From contig NW_013654315.1 in NCBI RefSeq assembly GCF_000499385.1, positions 1 to 15,000 on the forward strand: 15,000 nucleotides of DNA. Reading direction: 5' to 3'. The position numbers and the translations under genes were made by a program. Origin of the DNA: Eimeria necatrix (lineage: Eukaryota; Apicomplexa; Conoidasida; Eucoccidiorida; Eimeriidae). Below are positions 8,271 to 15,000 of the stretch, piece after piece. The stretch's first letter is position 1, and each line of letters begins with the position of its first letter. The notes beneath the pieces are model-generated. The model did not search any database. It was given only the letters and a program-made list of their open reading frames with translations, and had not been told where the DNA came from.

Positions 8271-9135
8271 GTGGCTGGCTGGCTAGCTAGCTAGCTAGCT
8301 GGCTGGCTGGCTGGCTGGCTGGGTGGCTGGCTGGCTAGCTGGCGGCTCGGGGGCGTGGCTGGCTAGCGGGGCAGCTAGCTAGCCAGGTGGCTAGCTGGGC
8401 AGCTGGCGGGCTCGGTGGCTAGCTGGGCAGCTAGCTAGCTCGGTGGCTAGCTGGGGGGCTGTTTGTCCTCTTTTTTGGCTGGCTGGCTATTTGGCCAGCT
8501 AGCCATGTCGCTAGCTAGCTAGCTAGCTAGCTGGCTGGCTGGCCAACGCGCTGCACGGCGAACGAGCCCGACAGATGCTTGACCACCTGGCCAGCCAGCA
8601 AGTGGCTAGCTGGCTAGCTAGCCAGCTAGCTAGCTAGCTAGCTAGCTAGCAAGTCCGCTGAGTGGCTAGCTATCTGCCGAGCTCCCTGCTGTGACTTGAG
8701 GTCACACGCTAGCAAACGCCAGCGAGCCAGCTAGCCAGCTAGCCAGCTAGCGAGCTGGCCACCTAGCTAGCTAGCCAGCTAGCGAGCTAGCCACCTAGCT
8801 AGCTAGCCAGCTAGCTGGCTAGCCAGTCAAAACGCTTGCTCAGGACGGAAGTATCTGCTTGCGGCTCCCCTTGGCCGGCCAGCTAGCCAATTTGTTTATT
8901 TGCTGCTAGCCAACGAGCCAGCTAGCTGGTTAGCTAGCTAGCTGGTGAGCTAGCTAGCTGGTTAGCTAGCTAGCTGGTGAGGTAGCTCGATGTGCAGCCA
9001 GCTACTGGCAATCTGCAGCAGCGTGGCGCCATTCGTATTTTTAACTCGGTGACCGGCTGGCTAGCTAGCTGGCTGGCTAGCTAGCTGGCTAGCTAGCTAG
9101 CTAGCTAGCTGGCTAGCTAGCTAGCTAGCTTTCGC
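8111..9135. repeat. TAGC/GGCT microsatellite region after the membrane gene
   Basis: Nearly pure TAGC and GGCT arrays run from 8111 to about 8345. They continue as interrupted arrays with short unique islands at about 8540-8590, 8655-8715, 8825-8890 and 8985-9050. The first TAG of the array (8120-8122) is the stop codon of the gene before it. No gene is visible. Confidence 0.85.
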
Positions 9136-9529
9136 TGGCTTCAGGCGGCAGAGGTAGTGGGTCGTGTCTGGCTTAGGGCCTTTGAGGGAATTCGGAAAAT
9201 GGATTTTGTGATTATTCGCTGAAAAGCATTTTTTGTGATTTTGAAAAAAATTAAATTTTCTTTTAATTTGCTTTTGGAAAAAAGGGTAGAGAGAGAGTGG
9301 GGGGCCCCCAGGGGGCCCCCCGGTTTGGGGGGCCCCCACGTTTAAGTACCCTTTAGGATTTGAGCAGCAGCGGAAATAAATTAAAAATGAAAATAAAAAA
9401 CAAAAAGAATGAAAAGGAAAAGACAGAAAGAGGCGGAAGGCTTGAGGTGTACAGACAGGGTCACTTGCGTGCTCGGAGGTGGGGAGCGGTGGGGTGTACG
9501 TACAGCTGGGAAGGCGTGCAGGTGGAAAT

Positions 9530-9607
9530 GGGAGTTGAAAAGGGAAATAAATTGTTTTATTTAATTAAAAGGGAGTTGAAAAAGGAAATAAATTGTTTTA
9601 TTTAATT
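9530..9607 (+). repeat. 37-bp direct repeat, period 41
   Basis: 9530-9566 and 9571-9607 match with one mismatch. Both start GGGAGTTGAAAA and end in a TTTTATTTAATT stretch. The repeat lies between two dyad copies in the presumed promoter region. Confidence 0.85.
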
Positions 9608-9645
9608 TAATTTGGAGTTTTAATTGGGGTTTGGGGTTTGAAAGA

Positions 9646-9684
9646 GGTGTATAGACACCGCAGCAGCAGCGGTGTCTATACACC
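9646..9684. repeat. Perfect 16-bp inverted repeat with a 7-nt loop
   Basis: The left arm 9646-9661 (GGTGTATAGACACCGC) is exactly complementary to the right arm 9669-9684, with the loop AGCAGCA. It is formed by two head-to-head copies of the GGTGT-N4-ACACC dyad around a CAG repeat. Confidence 0.9.
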
Positions 9685-10001
9685 GTCCGCAGCAGCGCCG
9701 CAGCCTCTGGCTTTGCCTTTTCTTCGGAATTAATGAATTAGAAAAGTAAATTAACTTTATTTAAATATAAATATTTATTTATTTCTCAAAAAGAGGACAG
9801 AGGGCTTCCCCTCCGCCTCTCGCTGAGCGCGCCGGACCACCGGTCCACACCTCGCCGCTTCAGGTGTACGTACACCTCAGCATTCGACCCCGCCTTGGCA
9901 TTTCTGGCAGCTCTTCTTTTCTTTAGTTTTTCTTTGGCAGCCCAGGTGTACAGACACCCCAGATCTATTCAGGCTCCCACGCAGCAAACAAGACAACCAA
10001 C

Positions 10002-10002
10002 C

Positions 10003-10039
<37 letters not shown>

Positions 10040-10150
10040 AAGCCGCTGCTGCATCTCACTCCCCACCGCAGCAGCAGCACCGACTGCTTCTGCTGCGACG
10101 AGAGCATCAGCAACATCGAAAGAGCAGCCTCAGCAACAGCAACAGCAGCA

Positions 10151-10198
<48 letters not shown>

Positions 10199-10199
10199 C
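10002..10199 (+). repeat. (CAG)n tracts upstream of the kinase ATG
   Basis: Two CAG-type tracts, at about 10002-10037 and 10133-10198, flank a short unique stretch. If the kinase exon begins further upstream they would encode Gln and Ala runs; otherwise they are leader sequence. Confidence 0.7.
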
Positions 10200-10204
10200 G
10201 GCCA

Positions 10205-10338
10205 ATGCCGAGCAGCAACATCCACAACAATGGGGGCCCCCTCAGCTCTGCTGACTGCCCCTTGCCTCCAGCGCATTCTAATCCAGGGGGCCCCTCCAGC
10301 CGTCCTGGGGGCCCCTCGCAGCAGCAGGAAGGGGCCTC

Positions 10339-10387
<49 letters not shown>

Positions 10388-10518
10388 CCAGGGGGCCCCC
10401 GGGGGCCCCCTGCAACAAGTGGGGGGTTTCATAGAGAGGCAAGAGTGCCTCTGAGGCCCGTAGAGAATTTTCATTTGAGTAATAAGTCGAGACACAGACA
10501 TCATCAGCCGCTGAAGCA

Positions 10519-10556
<38 letters not shown>

Positions 10557-10757
10557 TGCAGCAGCAGCAAGGTGGCCATCATGACGAGAAAACGAAGGAC
10601 GCAGAGCTAAAAGAGCAGCAGCAGCAGCAGCAGCAGGAAGAAGGTGGCACGAGGGTCAAGAGGAAGCAGAACGCAGCAACAATGAAGGCAGCAGCAGCAG
10701 CAGCAGCAGCAGCAGCGGGAACAGCTGCAAGTGAAGTACCAGCAGCAGCAGCTGCTG

Positions 10758-10788
<31 letters not shown>

Positions 10789-11209
10789 TGCAACCGCAAA
10801 GGGCCCACCCCCTCTTCTATCAACGACTAAGAAGCCCCGGAGGCGTCCAATGGCTGGGGGCCCCCCAGGGGGGCCCCCCCAAGGGGGGCCCCCAGGGGCC
10901 CCCCCAGGGGCGGCTTCAGGGGGCCCCCAGGGGGGCCCCCAGGGGGGTCTCCAGGGGGGCCCCCAAGGGGGCCCCCAAGGGGGCCCCCCGAATTACCCTT
11001 TTCGCGTAAGCCTTGCTGCTTATGGGCAATCTGGAGGCTCCCTGAAGGGCCCCCCTGGGGGCCCCCTAGGGGGCCCCCCAGGGGGCCCCCTTGGGGGCCC
11101 CCCAGGGGGCCCTGCGGTGACAGGGGCCCCTGGGGCTGCTGCTGCCTCGAGCAGCGAGGACGAGAGCGCTGAACCCGCTGCTGCAGCCGAAGTCCCTCTG
11201 GATCCCGCC

Positions 11210-11274
<65 letters not shown>

Positions 11275-11384
11275 GGAGAGCGGCGTGCCAGTGTCTCGGG
11301 CGCAAGCAGCAGACCCTGGGGCCCCCCTTCCTGCTGCTCCCCTGTCGATGCGTCCGCCTGCTGCGGGGCCCGCAGGGAGCCCCT

Positions 11385-11434
<50 letters not shown>

Positions 11435-11867
11435 GGGCCGCTGGTGGTGCTGGTGAAGGACGACGAGGAAATATGGAAAGAGTGGGAGGGTTTGAGGCTT
11501 TTGGGAGAAGGGGTTTACGGAAGGGTTTACTTGGTGAGAAATAGAAAAACAAAAGAGACTTTAGCATTTAAAAGAATGTACTTGCATGCGCGGAAGAGAG
11601 AGACTTTGTCGCAGCAGCAGCAGCTGCTGCTGCAGCAGCAGCCCGACGCAGCAGCAGCAGCAGCAGCGCGCGGCGGCGGAGCCCTCCCCGCTGTGCTGCA
11701 GCGCGAAGTCTCCGTGCTGCGGGCCCTCAAACCCTCGCCAAACGTTATACCCTTAATTAGGGTTTACGTTGGCAGCCACAGGGCCTACTTAGGGTTTCCG
11801 TTTGTCCAAGGGGGGACCCTTGCGGATTGTCTGCGCTGCTACGCCTCCTGGGCCGAGTACCTGCGCC

Positions 11868-11939
<72 letters not shown>

Positions 11940-12030
11940 CAGCCAGCGAGTTGGGGTCCCCGCAGGAGGCCGCGTCGGGTTCGCTGTGCCCCTTAGCGAC
12001 CTGCAGCTGCTTCTGCCTCTCGGAGCCCCC

Positions 12031-12083
<53 letters not shown>

Positions 12084-12848
12084 GCTGGGTGTCTGCGGTT
12101 TGCTGCTGCCCCTGCGCGCGCTGCGTCCCCCCCTGCGGGCTGCCCCTGGGCCTTTGCATGCGCATTGCCTTCGCGCTGCTGCGGGGCCTTTTTGCTGCTC
12201 ACAAAAGAAGAGTTTGCCACAGAGACATAAAGCCAGATAACATTCTCTTGGGCTGGCAGCAGCTGCCGCAGCAGCCAGCAGCAGCAGCAGCAGCAGCACG
12301 CAAACGCATGCGCAGCCTCCGGGGCCGCGCGCGCGCCCAGCAGCAGCAGCAGCAGCAGCAGGGGGAGCAGCAGGGGGAGCAGGGGGAGCGGGAACTGCTG
12401 CAGCAGCAGCAGCTGCAGCAGCTGCAGCAGCTGCTGCTGCTGCAGCAGCAGCAGGAAGCAGCAGCAGCAGAAGACGAACCCGAGGGGCCCCCCGACGAGG
12501 CCCCTGCGCCTCCGCCTTTGATCTCTTCTCTCTTCATTGCCGACTTCGGACTCGCCAGGACTTTGCCCTTCTTCACCAAAAGGGACTGCAGCAACAAAAA
12601 CAGTACCCAGGACACGCAGGGGGCCTCGCAGGGGCTCGCCGCGGGGGGGGGCCCCGCGGGAGACCAGGGATCCCAGGGGGCCCTCGAAGGGGAGGGGGGG
12701 CCCCTGGGGGCCCCCCAGGGGGCCCCCCTGGGGGGCCCCCCCGGGTTCCCCCAGGGGAGAGGCGGCGCGCAGCGAGAGTTCGAGTGGAGGCGACAGTGAA
12801 GAGCTGGGGGGCCCCTGCGTGTCCCCCACTGCGTCTCTGCGGAAGGCG

Positions 12849-12904
<56 letters not shown>

Positions 12905-13050
12905 CGAGGGAGAGGGCTGCTGCAGCGACTCCGGGGCCCAGGCCATTTGTTTGTCCCCCGAAATAATAACTCTTAACTACAGACCTTTGGAAGTGCTGCT
13001 GGGCAGCAGCAGCTACACACTCGCCGTCGACATCTGGAGCGTGGGGTCCG

Positions 13051-13112
<62 letters not shown>

Positions 13113-13209
13113 CCGTTGTTGCTGCGGCTGGTGCTCACGCTGGTGGTAGTGCTTTTGTTTGTGGTGCTCCTTGCCCGGCGCTGCTCTCTGCTCCCGCTGC
13201 TGCTGCCGC

Positions 13210-13269
<60 letters not shown>

Positions 13270-14044
13270 AGGTGCGTGCTGGTGGAGTGCCTTTGCGGCA
13301 GCGAGTTGATAGAAGGCAGCTGCGAAGTGTCTTGCATTTTGCACATTTTGCAAACTTTCGGAACTCCCTCTGAAGAGGACTGGCCCGAGCTCCACAAACT
13401 CCCCTTCATGGTCCCCAAACCCTAAACCCTAAACCCTAAACCCTAAACCCTAAACCCTAAACCCTGAACCCTAGATCTTGGGGAGCGGGCGGGGCGTGGG
13501 CGCACAGGCTTTACTGCTGAGGGGCTGGGCTTTGCTGCAGCGGCAGCTGAGCTCCAGGGCCCGAGGCCCAGGGTTTAGGGTTTAGGGTTTAGGGTTTAGG
13601 GTTTAGGGTTTGCTGCAGAGTCGGCTGCTGCCCGTGTTCCCCGCAAGGCCTCTGGCCCTCGAACACTTCTTTGCAGAAAAGGGAAGACTTGATGTGCTCA
13701 GCAGCCCCCAGTGGATGGAGCTGCTCAACCAGTAAACCCTAAACCCTAAACCCTAAACCCTAAACCCTAAACCCTAAACCCTAAACCCTAAATTCTAGAT
13801 CTTAGGGCGGTAGCCCGGTGCTGGGCAGCCCGCGTTTTAGAGAGTATTGCCGGGAGCCGCGGGGCGGAGCAGCTTCTGCGGGTTTTGGGGTTTAGGGTTT
13901 AGGGTTTAGGGTTTAGGGCTTGGGCTTGAGGGTTTAGGGTTTTTGTTCAGGCTGCTTCAAGTAAACCCTGATCGACGAATAAGTGCTGCTGAGGCTTTGG
14001 CGCTGCCGCTTTTTAAGGACTTGCCTCCTTCAGCTTATCTTTGA
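10205..14044 (+). CDS. CDK-like protein kinase with large low-complexity insertions (5 exons)
   Basis: The exons 10205-12795, 12926-13045, 13272-13410, 13619-13731 and 13951-14044 give 3057 bases (1018 residues). Residues 1-410 are disordered Gln/Ala/GGPP sequence. The kinase domain follows: GEGVYG loop (434-439), AFK Lys456, PAVLQRE helix with Glu501, HRDIKPDN (672-679), DFG (780-782), TLNYRPLE (to Glu886), DIWSVGCVLVE (from 899), [12 protein letters not shown] and NPDRRIS (Arg997). These are CDK/CMGC hallmarks, and all catalytic residues are present. Poly-Ser, Gln and Ala insertions sit between the lobes and before DFG. The C-lobe resembles CDK7 and CDK20 by eye; the exact clade is unproved. 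APE is changed to PLE, and the T-loop Thr position is Ser874. The first intron is the least certain: 12603-12903 also keeps the frame. The start is the first ATG of an upstream-open frame. Confidence 0.85.
10339..12460 (+). repeat. (CAG)n tracts coding Gln, Ala and Ser runs in the kinase
   Basis: Major tracts are Gln at about 10339-10385, 10519-10568, 12031-12079 and 12340-12361; Ala at about 10688-10716, 11212-11271 and 11385-11431; and Ser at about 11872-11939. Mixed CAG/CTG dyads at about 11611-11643 and 12400-12456 encode Gln-Leu-Gln blocks. Tracts inside the kinase domain fall between secondary-structure elements. Confidence 0.85.
12796..12925 (+). other. Kinase intron 1 (130 bp) with a (CAG)n tract
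   Basis: The donor ACA|GTGAAG contains the TGA that ends the upstream frame. The acceptor is GCTGCTGCAG. Joining CA|C gives His and enters the frame [19 protein letters not shown]. An intron 12603-12903 would also be in phase and would remove 57 more residues of Gly/Pro linker, so the limits are tentative, though a frame change between DFG and TLNYR is certain. Confidence 0.55.
13046..13271 (+). other. Kinase intron 2 (226 bp), mostly CTG repeat
   Basis: The donor is GG|GTCCGT and the acceptor is CTGCTGCAG|G. The intron contains (CTG)n at about 13050-13108 and 13199-13269 and ends with the repeat itself acting as acceptor. Splicing yields [15 protein letters not shown], the exact CDK pattern, whereas reading through gives a poly-Leu run and loses the downstream frame. 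Confidence 0.85.
13411..13618. repeat. Kinase intron 3 with inverted telomere-like arrays
   Basis: Donor ATG|GTCCCC is followed by CCCTAAA repeats (13417-13472). After about 100 bp of unique sequence come TTTAGGG repeats (13570-13611) and TGCTGCAG. Both ends are phase 0, joining LPFM to [12 protein letters not shown]. Confidence 0.85.
13732..13950. repeat. Kinase intron 4 with inverted telomere-like arrays
   Basis: The donor is the array itself (CA|GTAAACCCTAAACCC, repeats to 13791). The 3' half has TTTAGGG repeats (13885-13942) and TTTTTGTTCAG. The join CA|G restores [22 protein letters not shown], the conserved end of the kinase fold. Confidence 0.9.
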
Positions 14045-14047
14045 CAA

Positions 14048-14623
14048 GGGTTTAGGGTTTAGGGTTTAGGGTTTAGGGTTTGGGATAAACGCACTCCAGT
14101 TTATCGTAACTGCATGGCTTTATTTTGGCTGCTTTCTTCCTTAACCCTAAACCCTAAACCCTAAACCCTAAACCCTAAACCCTTTTTGCGTCTTCTCCGG
14201 AAACGAAGCTGAAGTGCTACAATTGCCTCAGACACTGTCTGGTGGCTTGACTACATTTTAGGGTTTAGGGTTTAGGGTTTAGGGTTTACGTTTTATAGAA
14301 TCAAAGAAAATGGCGAACGGGCTTCTCAATAGATGAAACTGAAACGGCCGCCCACAAAACCCTAAACCCTAAACCCTAAACCCTAAACCCTAAGTTCTAA
14401 ACGCCAAGAGCAGCGAAAAAGAAAAAACAGAGAGAAAAAAGAACAAAAATTGAAGTCTAAAGAACAAAACGCGCAAGGGTTTAGGGTTTAGGGTTTAGGG
14501 TTTGGATTGAGGCCTACAGAAAAAACCCAAGTCCCCCAAACCCGCAGGGTCTGCTGAATTTTCGCTGAACTTCACGCTCTAGGGTTTAGGGTTTAGGGTT
14601 TAGGGTTTAGGGTTTAGGGTTTG
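14048..14623. repeat. Six telomere-like arrays after the kinase stop
   Basis: Arrays lie at 14048-14083 (TTTAGGG), 14142-14183 (CCCTAAA), 14257-14288 (TTTAGGG), 14357-14393 (CCCTAAA), 14476-14504 (TTTAGGG) and 14580-14623 (TTTAGGG). They start about 94-119 bp apart with unrelated unique spacers. No splice sites or coding frames were found in the spacers, so this is treated as 3' flank. Confidence 0.85.
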
Positions 14624-14688
14624 GAAGCAACTTCAGTTGAGCTCCGAAGAGACAGCCACAGGGTCTCCTGGCAGCAGCGGGGCCTGAA

Positions 14689-15000
14689 AGAAAAATTGAA
14701 ATTAAAATTAAAATTAAAATTAAAATTAAAATTAAAATTAAAATTAAATTAAAATTAAAATAAATAAATAAATTAAACCAAATAAATAAATAAATAAATG
14801 AATAAATAAATAAATAAATAAAACCAAATAAATAAATAAATAAATGAATAAATAAATAAATAAATAAATTAAATAAATAAATAAATAAATAAAAGTGCCA
14901 CTTGCTGTTAATCTATTTACTTCTTCGCGTTTATCGATTCACTTGTTTATTTATTTATTTGTTATTTATTTATTTAGTTATTTGTTATTTATTTATTTAT
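14689..15000. repeat. AT-rich microsatellites at the window end
   Basis: (AAAATT)n occupies about 14693-14758 and (AAAT)n about 14759-14892, with a 57-bp segment repeated in it. A unique piece of about 45 bp follows, then (TTTA)n from about 14941 to the end. The AAAT and TTTA arrays are in opposite orientation. No gene is visible. Confidence 0.85.

Larger units (their letters stand above)
9445..9959. promoter_or_regulatory. Dyad cluster B, GGTGT-N4-ACACC, six copies
   Basis: The copies are at 9445-9460, 9492-9507, 9645-9660, 9670-9685, 9862-9877 and 9944-9959. The copy at 9862 is a perfect palindrome, AGGTGTACGTACACCT. The copies at 9445 and 9492 are imperfect in the right arm. The cluster lies about 250-760 bp upstream of the kinase ATG. 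The function is inferred from recurrence and symmetry only. Confidence 0.55.
9136..10204. other. Intergenic and possible 5' region of the kinase gene
   Basis: This is mostly unique sequence with A/T-rich blocks, a G5C5 tract (9300-9337), a 37-bp direct repeat (9530-9607) and six copies of the GGTGT-N4-ACACC dyad (9445-9959). A pyrimidine-rich stretch ending TTTGGCAG at 9940 could be an acceptor, because the kinase frame stays open upstream of 10205 to at least there. No upstream ATG exon could be assigned. Confidence 0.45.

Noticed and set aside
9360..9605. 81-residue frame rich in Lys and Glu
   Set aside because: It runs through the dyad motifs and the 37-bp direct repeat, and shows no domain.
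9895..10254. Frame starting MAFLAALLFFSFSLAAQ, resembling a signal peptide
   Set aside because: The rest is Ala, Gln and Ser runs with no domain, and it overlaps the region leading into the kinase in another frame. The hydrophobic start may be a pyrimidine-rich acceptor tract.
12537..13373. A single open frame joining Pro/Arg-rich sequence, [12 protein letters not shown] and two poly-Leu runs
   Set aside because: It mixes linker, one true exon and the CTG intron. The conserved CDK segments before and after are in other frames and join correctly only by splicing.
11757..13418. Long minus-strand frames of poly-Leu, poly-Cys, poly-Ala and poly-Gln
   Set aside because: They are the reverse reading of CAG tracts in the kinase gene and contain no conserved domain. 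The plus strand carries all kinase motifs.
14100..14580. Further introns and exons after the kinase stop
   Set aside because: Some arrays show the C-then-G order seen in introns, but no GT donors or coding frames flank them and the kinase fold is already complete.

Overview
The window looks like nuclear DNA of an apicomplexan coccidian, most likely an Eimeria species. The reasons are dense arrays of the telomere-type heptamer TTTAGGG/CCCTAAA lying inside genes and introns, and (CAG)n tracts read as runs of Gln, Ala or Ser inside proteins. TAGC microsatellites, GGGGGCCCCC tracts encoding Gly/Pro/Ala linkers, and multi-exon genes with short GT-AG introns fit the same picture. Organism and gene models are inferred from the sequence alone; no search was run.

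I can build three genes, all on the + strand. Gene 1 (1333-5863, seven exons) is a leucine-rich-repeat protein. Its SDS22-type solenoid with LRR cap is rebuilt only after splicing and is followed by a very long Gly/Pro, Lys-rich and poly-Gln tail. Gene 2 (6878-8122, three exons) is a small multi-pass membrane protein of the phytol/polyprenol kinase and CTP-transferase superfamily. Gene 3 (10205-14044, five exons) is a CDK-like protein kinase (CDK7/CDK20-like by eye) carrying large poly-Gln/Ala/Ser insertions. All three models close in frame with exact codon phase: 2295, 648 and 3057 coding bases.

The rest is repeat-rich. 1-1332 holds TAGC repeats and a higher-order repeat of telomere-like units. 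5864-6877 and 8123-10204 are intergenic, with TAGC/GGCT arrays. Each of these two intergenic regions also carries a cluster of a 16-bp dyad, (A/C/G)GGTGT-N4-ACACCn or close to it, upstream of genes 2 and 3. 14045-15000 is telomere-like arrays with short unique spacers, then (AAAT)n.

The most striking structures concern splicing. Several introns begin at or just after the donor with AAACCCT repeats and end just before the acceptor with TTTAGGG repeats, so the pre-mRNA could fold the intron ends together. One kinase intron is almost wholly CTG repeat. In gene 1, a 74-bp tandem duplication spanning an AG|GT breaks the frame unless exactly 74 nt is spliced out, which looks like a newly born intron.
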